From assembly GCF_012911815.1 (NCBI RefSeq), contig NZ_JAATNW010000008.1:1-64000 (forward strand): a stretch of DNA of 64,000 bases, given 5' to 3'. The position numbers and the translations under genes are program-made. Positions 1 through 9,963 of this stretch are shown here, piece after piece. Position 1 is the first letter of the stretch. Each line of letters opens with the position of its first letter. The DNA is from Alteromonas ponticola. Its GTDB lineage: Bacteria; Pseudomonadota; Gammaproteobacteria; Enterobacterales; Alteromonadaceae. The notes below the pieces were generated by a model that was given only the letters and a program-made list of their open reading frames with translations, ran no database searches and was not told where the DNA came from.

Positions 1-80
1 ATCGAGAAGAGCGTATGGTTTTAGAAATTTTGAAAATTACAGAATAAGAGTAATGACCCATTGTGGATGGGATGGTGTAA

Positions 81-309
81 TTAATCGAGTGAGATGAATG
101 CTGATCCCCCGTTTATGAGGTAGAGCCCTTTTTGACAGTTTACCAAACTTAGATGAGGTGCTATTAACAGCATACTTGTTGAAGATTGCAGCCTTGCCGT
201 TCTTAGGTAGGAGGAGTATCACATTAATCGAGTGAGATGAATGCTGATCCCCCGTTGATGGGGTAGAGCCTGAGATGAATGCTGATCCCCCGTTTATGGG
301 GTAGAGCCT
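81..309. repeat. Three copies of a ~38-47 bp hairpin repeat
   Basis: Three near-identical units lie at about 81-127, 224-270 and 271-309. Each holds the string GAGATGAATGCTGATCCCCC followed by GTTTATGGGG or a one- or two-base variant, then TAGAGCC. The CCCC/GGGG arms can pair into a short hairpin. Units 1 and 2 also share the lead TTAATCGAGT; units 2 and 3 abut directly. They lie just past the 3' end of the tRNA-Pro gene, a usual place for integration scars or repeat families. The minus-strand reading frame across them looks spurious. Confidence 0.7.
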
Positions 310-346
310 AGAGCCTGAATGTGCTACGGGAATCAAGAAGAGAAGT

Positions 347-423
347 TGGTCGGTGTGAGAGGATTTGAACCTCCGACCCCTGACACCCCATGACAGTGCG
401 CTACCAGGCTGCGCTACACACCG
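347..423 (-). tRNA. tRNA-Pro(GGG)
   Basis: The reverse strand folds as a standard 77-nt tRNA with an encoded CCA. The acceptor strands CGGTGTG and CACACCG pair, the D arm reads GCGCAGCCTGGTAGCGC, the anticodon loop contains ATGGGGT with anticodon GGG, and the T arm contains GGTTCAAATCC. It closely matches the E. coli proL-type tRNA-Pro as I recall it. It reads proline CCC/CCU codons. Confidence 0.95.
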
Positions 424-532
424 ACCGAAAGAGCGGACAAGTGTACTTATTTTTGATCACATTGCAACGAGATTCGTTGTATTACTGTGACAAACGCTTA
501 TTTGCTGAGCAATTCTTATATTTTTCACCCTA

Positions 533-1894
533 TTACAGGGTGACATAACACACCAGCGTGACGACGCCTGCCACAATCAGGTTCAATACGACCCCTTCCC
601 GCGCCATGGTTTTAATGGCGAATTTTTCGGTGGCAAAAGCGATGGCATTGGGTGCCGTTGCAACCGGTAGCATGAACGCGCAGCTAGCACTGATGGCGGC
701 GGGTATCATTAACAATTTCGGGTCAACGTTCACCGCCAGTGCAGCGGCGGCCAGAATCGGCATCAGTAATGTGGCGGTAGCGGTGTTGGAGGTAATCTCG
801 GTGAGAAAGGTAACAAACAGACAAATCGACAGGATCAGTAACAGTAACGGCAAGGTTGAAAGCCCGGTTAACCATTCTCCCATCAACACACTAAGGCCCG
901 AAGCAATGAAAGCTTTGGCGATACAAATACCGCCAGCAAACAACAGCAGCATACCCCACGGAATATCGTTGGCCGTTTTCCAGTCCAGTAGCCTGCCCTG
1001 CTTGCCTTCGCCATTGTGAATAACGAACATTGCCACCACACCCGCAATAGCAATAGTGCTGTCGCTTACGGTAGTAAGCCCCAGCCACTTGGTCCACAAT
1101 GGGCGTAGTACCCAGGCGAGTGCCACCGTGCCAAATACCATCAACACCCGTTTTTCCGCTTTACTCCAGGTGCCCGGTTCGGGCAAGTCAATTTTGCCCA
1201 CTTCGGTTAATCCGCGCGATAACCAAATCGCCATCAGCGGCAGCGCGAAAAATACGATGGGAATGCCAGTTTTCATCCAGTCGATGAAACTGTATTCAAC
1301 CCCTTGCGTTTCCTCATACACACTCATAAATATAATATTGGGGGGCGTACCGATCGGTGTGCCAACACCTCCGACACTGGCGGCGTAAGCCACACCCAGA
1401 ATGAGCATGACGCCAAAACGCTTGCTTTTCATCGCTTCAATTATGGCCAGGGCCATTGGCAAGATCATCAATACGGTGGCGGTATTACTGATCCACATAC
1501 TTAGCAGCGCGGTGGTCAACATAAAGCCCAACAGCAGTTTTAACGGGCTACCTGATCCCGTCAGTCGTAACATATATACTGCAAAACGCTGATGAAGATG
1601 GGCTTTTTCCAGCGCTTTTGACAGCATAAATGCCCCCATCAATAAGATGATGACATGACTGCCTAGTGAAGAGGCCGCTTCCCCATGGGTCAGTACACCA
1701 GTTAACGGAAAGGCAGCAAACGGGATAAGTGAAGTGGCAGGAATAGGCAGCGCTTCGGTTATCCATAATATGGCCACAAACAATGTGATACCGGCAGTGA
1801 GGGCGATATCAATGGGCTGTTGACCTAAGTGCAGCGCGCCACCAACAGCCATTGAAATCAATAGAGCAATGACAACAATACTACTTTTGCTCAT
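533..1894 (-). CDS. DASS (SLC13) family sodium/anion symporter
   Basis: This 453-residue inner-membrane protein has about 11-12 hydrophobic segments and the hallmarks of the divalent anion:sodium symporter family. There are two SNT motifs, in 'ISNTATVLMILPM' and 'EITSNTATATLLMP', and a glycine/proline loop 'GGVGTPIGTPPN'. The C-terminal 'PVATAPNAIAFA' matches the second half-repeat. Family members import dicarboxylates, citrate or sulfate with sodium; the substrate cannot be read from sequence. It runs in the same direction as the upstream dcd with an 18-bp gap, so the two may be co-transcribed although functionally unrelated. Confidence 0.85.
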   Translation of the reverse strand: MSKSSIVVIALLISMAVGGALHLGQQPIDIALTAGITLFVAILWITEALPIPATSLIPFAAFPLTGVLTHGEAASSLGSHVIILLMGAFMLSKALEKAHLHQRFAVYMLRLTGSGSPLKLLLGFMLTTALLSMWISNTATVLMILPMALAIIEAMKSKRFGVMLILGVAYAASVGGVGTPIGTPPNIIFMSVYEETQGVEYSFIDWMKTGIPIVFFALPLMAIWLSRGLTEVGKIDLPEPGTWSKAEKRVLMVFGTVALAWVLRPLWTKWLGLTTVSDSTIAIAGVVAMFVIHNGEGKQGRLLDWKTANDIPWGMLLLFAGGICIAKAFIASGLSVLMGEWLTGLSTLPLLLLILSICLFVTFLTEITSNTATATLLMPILAAAALAVNVDPKLLMIPAAISASCAFMLPVATAPNAIAFATEKFAIKTMAREGVVLNLIVAGVVTLVCYVTL

Positions 1895-1911
1895 CCTGTA
1901 CTCCGGTTAGA

Positions 1912-2502
1912 TTACTTTTGTTCGTCCGATGATATGCGGCTGGCATCAGCACCAGCCTGGCCTTTATATTTAGCGTCTACCCGGGCGTTGTACGGCTTTT
2001 CTGCCGGATTAGACAGCACCTCAAAACTTAGCGCGCCAATTTTCATCATCGGACGCAGTGCTAATGGCAACTTACCGCTGTTATAAAATTCCAGCACGAT
2101 ATTGCCAGACCAGCCAGGATCAATACGATGTGCAGTTACGTGTACCATCAGGCCCAGGCGCGCCAACGATGAGCGACCGTCGAGCCAGCCCACAATATTG
2201 TCAGGTAACGTGACAGATTCGTAGGTAATAGCCAGCGCTAATTCGCCGGGGTGCAGGAAAAAGGCCTTGCCTTCCGCCAGTTCAATTTCGTCACTCATAA
2301 CCGAGTTCAGTGCTTCCTCAACCTGCGCTTTCGGCCCGCTTAGGTCAATATAAGGGGCCTGGTGATCCTCAAATACACGAAACTTGTTGCCCAGGCGAAT
2401 ATCAACCGTGACACCGCTGATTTGCGAATAATCAGGTGTTGGCTTAATGGCGATTTTTCCCGCCTGTAGGTACTCGAAAATATCTCTGTCTGACAAACGC
2501 AT
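1912..2502 (-). CDS. dcd: dCTP deaminase
   Basis: The 196-residue product converts dCTP to dUTP plus ammonia, feeding dUMP for thymidylate synthesis. It aligns along its whole length with E. coli Dcd: it starts MRLSDRDI, contains '[10 protein letters not shown]', '[10 protein letters not shown]' and the catalytic block '[17 protein letters not shown]' followed by 'TAHRIDPGW', and ends 'DASRISSD'. I chose this ATG because the family begins MRL(C/S)DRDI; an ATG five codons upstream would add only MQEAA. In many relatives mrp (apbC) lies next to dcd and metG, but no mrp is visible here. Confidence 0.95.
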   Translation of the reverse strand: MRLSDRDIFEYLQAGKIAIKPTPDYSQISGVTVDIRLGNKFRVFEDHQAPYIDLSGPKAQVEEALNSVMSDEIELAEGKAFFLHPGELALAITYESVTLPDNIVGWLDGRSSLARLGLMVHVTAHRIDPGWSGNIVLEFYNSGKLPLALRPMMKIGALSFEVLSNPAEKPYNARVDAKYKGQAGADASRISSDEQK

Positions 2503-2688
2503 TGCGGCTTCCTGCATAAAATTGAGGGCTCATTATAAGGGCATTATCCAGCCAATCAATATTTCGCGCCTTCACAATAGGAGTAATTTCGGCCAAATTA
2601 TCCAATAGTGCAAAATACGTAATGCAAAAACAGCGTATTTCAGCTAGTATTTGCAGCCATTTTTAATGTATTTATTTGCTATTGTCAT

Positions 2689-4749
2689 ATGTCTGAAAAC
2701 ACTTCGCAATCCAGTGCTGTTGCAAACCCGCGCCGCATTCTGGTAACCAGCGCCCTGCCCTATGCTAATGGTTCAATCCATTTAGGTCATCTTCTTGAGC
2801 ATATCCAAACTGATATCTGGGTGCGTTATCAACGCCTGAAAGGAAACGAATGCTACAGTGTGTGTGCGGACGATGCACATGGCACACCTGTGATGCTAAA
2901 AGCACAGGAGTTGGGGATCACGCCTGAACAAATGGTGGAACAAACTCGTGCAGAACATCATCAGGATCTAAAAGATTTTCATGTTCACTACGACAATTAC
3001 TACGTAACGCATTCGCCTGAAAATAAAGAATTGTGCGAAACGATCTACAAGCGTTTGGACGAAGCAGGTTATATCAGCAAACGTGTTATCAATCAGCTGT
3101 TTGATCCTGAAAAATCGATGTTTTTACCTGACCGCTTCGTAAAAGGCACCTGCCCTAGCTGTAAAGCAGAAGATCAAAACGGTGACAGCTGTGATGTCTG
3201 CGGCGCAACATATAGCCCAACTGAAGTGATCAACCCGCGCAGTGTGGTTTCCGGTGCCACTCCGGTGTTGAAAGAATCAGAGCATTACTTTTTTGATTTG
3301 CCTCAATTTGAAGGCATGCTGAAAACCTGGATCCGCTCTGGCGCTTTGCAGGAAGAAATGGCCAACAAACTGCAAGAGTGGTTTGAGGCTGGCTTGCAGC
3401 AGTGGGACATCAGCCGTGATGCTCCTTATTTTGGCTTCGAAATCCCTGGCACTGAAAATAAATTTTTCTATGTGTGGGTTGACGCCCCCGTTGGTTATAT
3501 GGCGTCGTTCAAACACTACTGTAACGAACACAATCTTGAGTTTGACGATTTTTGGAACCCCGGCCACGATACTGAGCTATACCACTTTATTGGCAAAGAT
3601 ATCACCTATTTCCATTGTTTATTCTGGCCTGCCATGCTGGAAGGCGCCGGATACCGTAAGCCTACCGGTGTGAATATTCATGGTTTTGTCACCGTGAACG
3701 GCGCAAAAATGTCAAAATCACGCGGCACCTTCATCAAAGGTCGCACCTATCTTGAGCACTTAAATCCCGAATACCTGCGCTATTATTTTGCATCAAAACT
3801 TAGCGACGGTGTCACCGATATCGATTTGAACTTTGAAGATTTTGCGCAAAAAGTGAATGCGGATCTGGTTGGTAAAGTGGTTAACATTGCCAGTCGTTGT
3901 GCCAGCTTTATTACCAAACGCTTTGACGGCAAATTATCTGAAAACTTACTGGAGCCAGAATTATTTGCTGAGTTCAGTCAGGCGGCCGATCGCATCGCGA
4001 TGCATTACGAAAAACGCAAATACCATCAGGCCGTGCGTGAAATCATGGCGTTGGCAGATAAAGCCAATCAGTTTATTGATGCTAATGCCCCATGGGTAAC
4101 CATCAAAGACGAAAGCAAACAGCAGTTTACCCACGACGTATGCTCGTTAGGTATTAATCTGTTTCGTGTCCTGGTCACTTATCTGCAGCCCATCGTACCC
4201 GCATTAGCGGCTGAGGCAGAAGCCTTTTTAAACGATAAACTAAGTTGGGAAGGTTCTCAGGTGGCACTCACCGGTCACCCGATTAACAAATTTAAAGCGC
4301 TGATGCAGCGCGTTGAAAAGGAAAAGATTGACGCCATGGTAGAAGCATCAAAAGAAAATCTGCAATCAACGGCAGCACCTAAAGTGGACCCGGACAGCCC
4401 ATTGGCAAGAGATCCTATCAGTGAAGAAATCACTTTTGACGATTTTGCCAAAGTTGATTTTCGTATCGCCCGCATCGCCAATGCTGAGCATGTAGAAAAA
4501 GCAGACAAGTTATTGCGTCTGGAATTAGACCTTGGCGGCGAGACGCGTCAGGTGTTTGCAGGAATTAAGTCTGCGTATGCACCAGAAGATCTGATTGGTA
4601 AGCACACTGTGATGGTGGCTAATCTGGCGCCCAGAAAAATGCGCTTTGGTATGTCTGAAGGAATGGTTCTGGCAGCAGGTCCAGGTGGCAAGGACTTATA
4701 CATCCTGGAGCCGCACGACGGTGCCAAACCGGGTATGCGGGTAAAATAA
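2689..4749 (+). CDS. metG: Methionine--tRNA ligase
   Basis: MetG charges tRNA-Met with methionine in the cytoplasm. The 686-residue protein is the long bacterial form. The catalytic Rossmann fold begins '[18 protein letters not shown]' (HIGH-type motif); a zinc knuckle with CPSC and CDVC lies near residues 160-173; the 'KMSKSRGTF' loop lies near 343. The C-terminal 110 residues are the tRNA-binding dimerisation domain ('[12 protein letters not shown]'). It is divergent from dcd. No strong ribosome-binding site precedes the ATG at 2689, but the family start agrees. Confidence 0.97.
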   Translation: MSENTSQSSAVANPRRILVTSALPYANGSIHLGHLLEHIQTDIWVRYQRLKGNECYSVCADDAHGTPVMLKAQELGITPEQMVEQTRAEHHQDLKDFHVHYDNYYVTHSPENKELCETIYKRLDEAGYISKRVINQLFDPEKSMFLPDRFVKGTCPSCKAEDQNGDSCDVCGATYSPTEVINPRSVVSGATPVLKESEHYFFDLPQFEGMLKTWIRSGALQEEMANKLQEWFEAGLQQWDISRDAPYFGFEIPGTENKFFYVWVDAPVGYMASFKHYCNEHNLEFDDFWNPGHDTELYHFIGKDITYFHCLFWPAMLEGAGYRKPTGVNIHGFVTVNGAKMSKSRGTFIKGRTYLEHLNPEYLRYYFASKLSDGVTDIDLNFEDFAQKVNADLVGKVVNIASRCASFITKRFDGKLSENLLEPELFAEFSQAADRIAMHYEKRKYHQAVREIMALADKANQFIDANAPWVTIKDESKQQFTHDVCSLGINLFRVLVTYLQPIVPALAAEAEAFLNDKLSWEGSQVALTGHPINKFKALMQRVEKEKIDAMVEASKENLQSTAAPKVDPDSPLARDPISEEITFDDFAKVDFRIARIANAEHVEKADKLLRLELDLGGETRQVFAGIKSAYAPEDLIGKHTVMVANLAPRKMRFGMSEGMVLAAGPGGKDLYILEPHDGAKPGMRVK

Positions 4750-4754
4750 TATAT

Positions 4755-4783
4755 CGGGTAGCTGATGCGCTATCAGCTGCCCG
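4755..4783. terminator. Hairpin between metG and a convergent lipoprotein gene
   Basis: A near-perfect inverted repeat CGGGTAGCTGAT / ATCAGCTGCCCG with a short loop lies just after the metG stop, between convergent genes. There is no long T-run, so it may be a weak bidirectional terminator or a transcript-end hairpin. Confidence 0.55.
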
Positions 4784-4792
4784 TCCTTTCGG

Positions 4793-5440
4793 CTAACCCG
4801 CCTTCGCAGCCTGTTGGTCACCCTCTTCTGACTCAGCATCTTCAAACTGCCATTCCTGCAGTGCAGAAAAATCGATTTTTGCCCCTTTAGCAAAGGGCAT
4901 TTTATATCGGTGTATCGTAGTTAAATCATAGCTGTTTAGATGTTCGTACTCGAACAAGTGCCCGTAATTTTTCGGCGACGTTGTCACCACCACCTTCCTG
5001 ACATCCACATTACGTAAGTCGTAGTGATAGATGTAATACACTTTAGTGGCAAACGCACTGCCTTTGACTTCTTTACTATATGGTATTTCGACCCACTTAC
5101 CGTCTTTTAAAACCAGAAGCTGGGGAAGAAAAAAGCTTTTTACATTAAGTGAAAGGTTGGGATGTGACCAAATGGAAACTTGTTGTGTCCCTTGTGGTAG
5201 ATAAATCAGTTGATAGAACTGCTTTATTCCCATTCTGTTGATGCAATTTGACTGCACTGAGCCTATATCGTAACCATAACGATATCCAGGCCCAACATAG
5301 GAACGGCCATTTTTCTCAAACTTATCCGTACAATATTGAGCAAGTTCATAGTTTTTTTGATAATCGCGGCCCGCACAGCCGGTTAAGATTATCATCCCTG
5401 TTAATAGTAGTAGTCCCTTAAGATTGGTGAAGCAACGCAA
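4793..5440 (-). CDS. Uncharacterised lipoprotein
   Basis: The 215-residue product begins with a short basic stretch, a hydrophobic run and a lipobox 'LTGC' near residue 22, so it is probably exported and lipidated. The mature part has beta-rich stretches such as 'FFLPQLLVLKDGKWVEIPY' that faintly recall the MalM family of periplasmic maltose-operon proteins, but I cannot assign it. The tail is acidic (DAESEEGD). It is convergent with metG and sits upstream of no obvious partner. Confidence 0.65.
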   Translation of the reverse strand: MRCFTNLKGLLLLTGMIILTGCAGRDYQKNYELAQYCTDKFEKNGRSYVGPGYRYGYDIGSVQSNCINRMGIKQFYQLIYLPQGTQQVSIWSHPNLSLNVKSFFLPQLLVLKDGKWVEIPYSKEVKGSAFATKVYYIYHYDLRNVDVRKVVVTTSPKNYGHLFEYEHLNSYDLTTIHRYKMPFAKGAKIDFSALQEWQFEDAESEEGDQQAAKAG

Positions 5441-5535
5441 TCGCTTTTCCTACCCTATTACATTAATTTAAGCACGTGAAAATTTTACCATGTAAAAAAA
5501 GAAATTTAAGTGAAAACGTATTCATACCGGCAATA

Positions 5536-6297
5536 TTATTTATCGGACCGACTGAGCGATGAGAAGGTTCCTTCGCGCATGCTGGCGCCAACCGGATTAA
5601 ATTGTGGCTGAAGCTTCCATTTGGGCCTGATTGTCGTCATGGGATACACGCGTTTTTTAGCCAGAATAATGTATACCGAACTACACCATGGGCAATGAGT
5701 GCTCAGCCATTTCTGTAATTTAGAAGGATGCGGCGTTTTATAATTGAAAAACAACATGGAAAACAACACCTGTCGCTGTTCGATTATTTCAAACCCCAAC
5801 AGCTGTAACCAGTCCTTAATGCGCGAACTGGTGAAAAATCGGGCGTCATGCAGAATATTACCGCGATTTAAGGGCAGATACTTTCCCACTCCGGTGAGAC
5901 TAAGCGGGTTAAAACCGCTGATGATGACATATCCGCTCTGGGTAATAACACGGTCTACTTCGCGCAGAATCTGGTGTGGATCCTGAGCAAAATCCAACTC
6001 GTTAGCCAGTAAAAAACCATCGACACTGTTTTCAGAGTAAGGTAGCTCGTGAGAATAGCCCACTACGCCAGACCAGGGGTGTGGCTTTGGCGTCTGATTA
6101 ATCTGATGGGAAATCGGACACTTTGCCAGTTTAATTTGTGCGCTTAAGTTGCCCAGCTTCACAAAATGATAACCGAAGATCCGTTGACTGTAATCGTCGC
6201 AGACATCCTGAACCGCTTGCCTGATCATGTCCCCTGCCGGAAGTAAATCCCATCCTTCAGGATAGCGAGGCTCTCGCTTTTGAAAAGCAGATTTCAT
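5536..6297 (-). CDS. SAM-dependent methyltransferase (YafS-like)
   Basis: This 253-residue protein belongs to the class I methyltransferase fold of the type found beside gloB (E. coli YafS). Core elements are 'LPYSENSVDGFLLANELDFAQDPHQILREVDRVI' in the Methyltransf_11 style and 'SGYVIISGFNPLSLTGVGKYL'. The N-terminal glycine-rich SAM loop is not clearly preserved, so the substrate and even activity are uncertain. It diverges from gloB, as yafS does in enterobacteria; this conserved arrangement supports the call. Confidence 0.8.
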   Translation of the reverse strand: MKSAFQKREPRYPEGWDLLPAGDMIRQAVQDVCDDYSQRIFGYHFVKLGNLSAQIKLAKCPISHQINQTPKPHPWSGVVGYSHELPYSENSVDGFLLANELDFAQDPHQILREVDRVITQSGYVIISGFNPLSLTGVGKYLPLNRGNILHDARFFTSSRIKDWLQLLGFEIIEQRQVLFSMLFFNYKTPHPSKLQKWLSTHCPWCSSVYIILAKKRVYPMTTIRPKWKLQPQFNPVGASMREGTFSSLSRSDK

Positions 6298-6384
6298 TAA
6301 AATAGTGGCTGATCCATTCTATTGCACAAGGGCTATCAAGTTTCTATAGTATCGTATAATTTGGTTTTCTCAAGCGGGGGACTT

Positions 6385-7182
6385 ATGTCCACTTCACTTT
6401 TAACTTTACCAGACGATGTCAGTGTAACGGCTATTCCCGCTTTTACGGACAACTATATCTGGTGTTTGCATAATAATGTAGACGCTGTGATAGTTGATCC
6501 TGGGGATGCAGAGCCGGTTTTACGCTTTTTGAAACAACAAAACCTGAAGCTGGCAGCAATTTTAATTACCCATCATCATCACGATCACACGGGAGGTATT
6601 ACCCGGCTTACCTCGACTCGTCCCGCTATTCCGGTTATCGGTCCACGGGGAAACCATATTCGTGGTATTACTAAAAGCGTCACTCAAGGCGATACAGTAC
6701 ATTTACCCGTTATCAACTGTGAGTTCACGGTGATGGAAATACCCGGACATACCCTCGATCACATCGCATTCTACGGCCACGGCGCGATCTTTTGCGGCGA
6801 CACTCTGTTTGCCGCTGGCTGCGGCCGACTGTTTGAAGGTTCGTCAGAACAAATGGCGCACTCTTTGAGTAAATTAAAACGTTTACCCGATAATACCAAA
6901 GTATATTGTGCGCACGAATATACACTGGCAAATATCAAGTTTGCCAGAGAAGTGGAACCCAATAACACGGTATTGCGGGATTACGAAATCTGGGCCAGAC
7001 AGCAGCGCGATCAAAATAATGTTACCTTACCCTCTGATATTGCAACACAAAAGGCAGTAAATCCTTTTTTACGTTGTCAGCATGAAGAGGTGAGGTCCGC
7101 AGCGCAAGCAAAAAGCGAACACAAATTGCGCGACGATGTAGCTGTCTTTGCAGCACTTCGTTCGTGGAAAGATAAGTTTTGA
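6385..7182 (+). CDS. gloB: Hydroxyacylglutathione hydrolase (glyoxalase II)
   Basis: GloB hydrolyses S-lactoylglutathione to lactate and glutathione, the second step of methylglyoxal detoxification. The 265-residue protein has the metallo-beta-lactamase signature 'THHHHDHTGG', the later metal ligand in 'IPGHTLDHIAFYG', 'GDTLFAAGCGRLFEG' and 'YCAHEYTLAN', and a C-terminal helical domain with 'NPFLRC'. I place the start at 6385, directly behind a GGGGGACTT ribosome site; an upstream ATG at 6322 would add 21 non-homologous residues. mltD follows, as in E. coli. Confidence 0.95.
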   Translation: MSTSLLTLPDDVSVTAIPAFTDNYIWCLHNNVDAVIVDPGDAEPVLRFLKQQNLKLAAILITHHHHDHTGGITRLTSTRPAIPVIGPRGNHIRGITKSVTQGDTVHLPVINCEFTVMEIPGHTLDHIAFYGHGAIFCGDTLFAAGCGRLFEGSSEQMAHSLSKLKRLPDNTKVYCAHEYTLANIKFAREVEPNNTVLRDYEIWARQQRDQNNVTLPSDIATQKAVNPFLRCQHEEVRSAAQAKSEHKLRDDVAVFAALRSWKDKF

Positions 7183-7246
7183 TGCAATTTTTGGCCGTAA
7201 TACGTACAATAGCGCCTCTGCAGTATCCGTACGGGGCGTTATTGTC

Positions 7247-8920
7247 ATGTTGAAAAGCAAGTTCACCCTACTTTCTGCGCTGGTCTCGACCCTGTTATTG
7301 GGAGCGTGCGCGTCGACAGAAGTAGTGGAAACCCATCCAATCAATCAGGATAAAAAAGGTCAAAGAGCCGCCTGTGAAGTAGCCAATACTACTATTTCAG
7401 AAGAAGCTGACTGCGAAGTGGCAAAAGAAGGCGTCATTGAGGTAATCCATCCTCAGGAAGAAATTGCGCTGGAAATCAAGACGGATAAAAAGCCCAAGTC
7501 TGACGATGAAGAAAACGTGGTTATCACCAATGTCTGGGATCGTATTGGTAATCAGCTTTCATTCGACATCCCCGAAAACAACCGCGTCAAGGTGCAGCGT
7601 AACTGGTACCTGAAGCACCCCGAATATATGTCCAGAGTCACCAATCGTGCGCGCCCTTTTCTGTATTTTATCACACAGGAAATTGAAAACCGTAATATGC
7701 CGTTGGAACTGGCCCTGCTGCCAATTGTAGAAAGTGCCTTTGACCCGTTTGCGTATAGTCACGGCAGAGCGGCTGGTATGTGGCAATTTATTCCCAGTAC
7801 AGCAAAACGATTTGGTATCCATCAGTCGTGGTGGTATGACGGCCGCCGCGATGTCATTGCGTCAACCCAGGGTGCGTTAGATTACCTGGATTATTTACAC
7901 AACCTGTTTGATGGAAACTGGTTACATGCACTAGCCGCATATAACAGTGGAGAAGGCAGGGTAAAACGTGCCATCAAGCGTAATGCCAAGGCAGGAAAAC
8001 CTACCGATTTCTGGTCGTTGGATTTACCTCGTGAAACCCGTGCTTACGTACCCAAATTACTGGCATTGGCCGACATTCTAAAAAAGCAGGATGACTACGA
8101 TTTTGCCTGGCCAGAGGTTGAAAATGTGGCAGTGATTGATGTGGTAGACATCAATTCGCAAGTGGATTTAGCCTTCGCCGCCGATTTGGCCGAAATGGAT
8201 TTGGAAGCATTGCAGGCCCTCAATCCGGGATTTAATCGTTGGGCAACCGATCCTGAAGGGCCACACTATCTCGTGCTGCCGCTGGAAATTGCTGAAGGTT
8301 TTGCCGACCGACTCAGCGAGCTTGACCAGAATGAACGCCTAAACTGGGTACGTCATCAGGTGCGTAGCGGTGACAGCTTACTTAAACTGGCGCATCAATA
8401 TCACACCACCGCGAAGATTATTAAAAAGGTAAACAATTTATCATCCAACACTATTCGTGCTGGTGAGCATTTGTTGGTTCCCGTAGCGTTAAAAGAACTG
8501 TCAGCGTACACCCTTTCTAAAGAGCAGCGCCTGGCATCAACCCAAAACCGCAAGCGTGCCGATCGTAAATTCACTTACACGGTGCAATCAGGTGATACCT
8601 TATGGGATATTGGTCGCAAATACAAAGTCAGTACGCAAAAGCTGGCAAAATGGAATGGGATGGCGCCTATAGACACATTGCGTCCAGGTATGTCACTTGC
8701 GATATGGCTGGATGACAATGGCAGTCAAAGCGATGCCATCATGAAGAAACTTACCTATACTGTGCGTAAAGGTGACTCGCTCTCGCGTATTGCGTCCAAA
8801 TTTAATATTAAAGTAAACGACATTCGCAAGTGGAACGATTTGCAGAAAAGTCGCTATCTGCAACCCGGGCAGAAACTGACCTTACATGTAGATGTGACAC
8901 GCTTAAAAAATGTAAGCTAG
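7247..8920 (+). CDS. mltD: Membrane-bound lytic murein transglycosylase D
   Basis: MltD cleaves peptidoglycan glycan strands with formation of 1,6-anhydromuropeptides. The 557-residue protein starts MLKSKF with a lipoprotein signal ending 'LLGAC'. A goose-lysozyme-like SLT domain follows, with catalytic Glu in 'VESAFDPFAYSHGRAAGMWQF' (split here: VESAFDPF, then GRAAGMWQF), and 'ALAAYNSGEGRV'. Three LysM repeats fill the C-terminus, opening 'HQVRSGDSL', 'YTVQSGDTL' and 'YTVRKGDSL'. The start at 7247 is chosen because the 33 residues before it lack a signal peptide. Confidence 0.95.
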   Translation: MLKSKFTLLSALVSTLLLGACASTEVVETHPINQDKKGQRAACEVANTTISEEADCEVAKEGVIEVIHPQEEIALEIKTDKKPKSDDEENVVITNVWDRIGNQLSFDIPENNRVKVQRNWYLKHPEYMSRVTNRARPFLYFITQEIENRNMPLELALLPIVESAFDPFAYSHGRAAGMWQFIPSTAKRFGIHQSWWYDGRRDVIASTQGALDYLDYLHNLFDGNWLHALAAYNSGEGRVKRAIKRNAKAGKPTDFWSLDLPRETRAYVPKLLALADILKKQDDYDFAWPEVENVAVIDVVDINSQVDLAFAADLAEMDLEALQALNPGFNRWATDPEGPHYLVLPLEIAEGFADRLSELDQNERLNWVRHQVRSGDSLLKLAHQYHTTAKIIKKVNNLSSNTIRAGEHLLVPVALKELSAYTLSKEQRLASTQNRKRADRKFTYTVQSGDTLWDIGRKYKVSTQKLAKWNGMAPIDTLRPGMSLAIWLDDNGSQSDAIMKKLTYTVRKGDSLSRIASKFNIKVNDIRKWNDLQKSRYLQPGQKLTLHVDVTRLKNVS

Positions 8921-8927
8921 GAGCACA

Positions 8928-9953
8928 ATGTTAAGGATAAACTGGGCAAATTTACGCAATAGTCACGAGACACCTTGGTTTATCCTCGATTTTGTCATGC
9001 TCGGGTTGTTAACTATCAACCTGATATGGCTGCTGTTTGACGGCTTGTACGGAACCGAATTCGTCAATCAGCAACTGGAAAATCTCACGCCGGGCTTCGC
9101 TGCTGCTTACGCTCCCATCCACCGCAATTTCATTCTGGTGGATTTAGTATTTATCAGTATTTTCTTCGTAGAGTTTTGCTTTCGCTGGATTGTCTCGATA
9201 ATACGCAAAGAACATCTGCGCTGGTATTTTTATCCATTTCTGCACTGGTACGATTTGGTGGGCTTGATCCCGTTAGGAGCAACCCGCATTTTCCGTTTTC
9301 TACGCATTTTCTCTATCCTGCACCGTCTACACAAATTCGAAATTATCGATTTAAATCAAACGGCTATTTTTCGCTTTTTCACCTTCTATTATGATGTATT
9401 TGTAGAAGAGCTCTCAGACCGCATCGTGGTTAAAGTATTAACCGATGCACAAAAAGACATAGCCGCTGGCTCGCCGTTAGTTGAAGACATTGGCAAGCAA
9501 GTGCTGGCACCGCGCCGTCCGGTGTTAACCCAATGGCTGGCAGGGGTGCTTAATCATTTAGGGCAAACGATTCACCACGGCCAGAACGGCGAAGCCATTC
9601 GCCAGCATGTGAGCAGAAGCGTGGGTAAAGCGGTCAAAAACAATTCGCAGGTCAGTACCCTGACTTATTTCCCGGTGGTGGGTAAAACCATCGAAAAAAC
9701 ACTGGAAAGTGCCGTCACCGATATTGTCACGCAGTCGCTGGTTAATTTACTATCAGACATTGATGCTGACCGCGTCGACGGCTTTATTAACGCCGGTCTG
9801 GAAGAATACACGCCTACCGCAGATGAGCTGGATAAAGAGGTGTTAATGATAATTAACGAGTGCCTTGAGCTGGTAAAATCTCATGTCGCTCAGCAACGTT
9901 GGAAGTCAGAACTGGTGAAAAAAGAACAGGCGATGCCTGGGCCACCTAAATAA
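8928..9953 (+). CDS. Predicted membrane protein with a voltage-sensor-like N-terminus
   Basis: The 341-residue product begins 8 bp after the mltD stop and is probably co-transcribed. Three or four hydrophobic segments lie in the first 150 residues, including 'LVFISIFFVEFCFRWIV' and the arginine-spaced helix 'GATRIFRFLRIFSILHRLH', which resembles S3-S4 of ion-transport domains. No pore loop or selectivity filter is visible; the rest is a soluble helical region. I would call it an ion-transporter-like protein of unknown function. Confidence 0.7.
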   Translation: MLRINWANLRNSHETPWFILDFVMLGLLTINLIWLLFDGLYGTEFVNQQLENLTPGFAAAYAPIHRNFILVDLVFISIFFVEFCFRWIVSIIRKEHLRWYFYPFLHWYDLVGLIPLGATRIFRFLRIFSILHRLHKFEIIDLNQTAIFRFFTFYYDVFVEELSDRIVVKVLTDAQKDIAAGSPLVEDIGKQVLAPRRPVLTQWLAGVLNHLGQTIHHGQNGEAIRQHVSRSVGKAVKNNSQVSTLTYFPVVGKTIEKTLESAVTDIVTQSLVNLLSDIDADRVDGFINAGLEEYTPTADELDKEVLMIINECLELVKSHVAQQRWKSELVKKEQAMPGPPK

Positions 9954-9963
9954 AATTTATTAA

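Noticed and set aside
81..309. CRISPR array
   Set aside because: Only three units, two directly adjoining and the first 100 bp away; spacing is irregular and there are no cas genes.
37..336. 99-codon minus-strand frame at the left edge
   Set aside because: It reads through the hairpin repeats and has no recognisable protein features.
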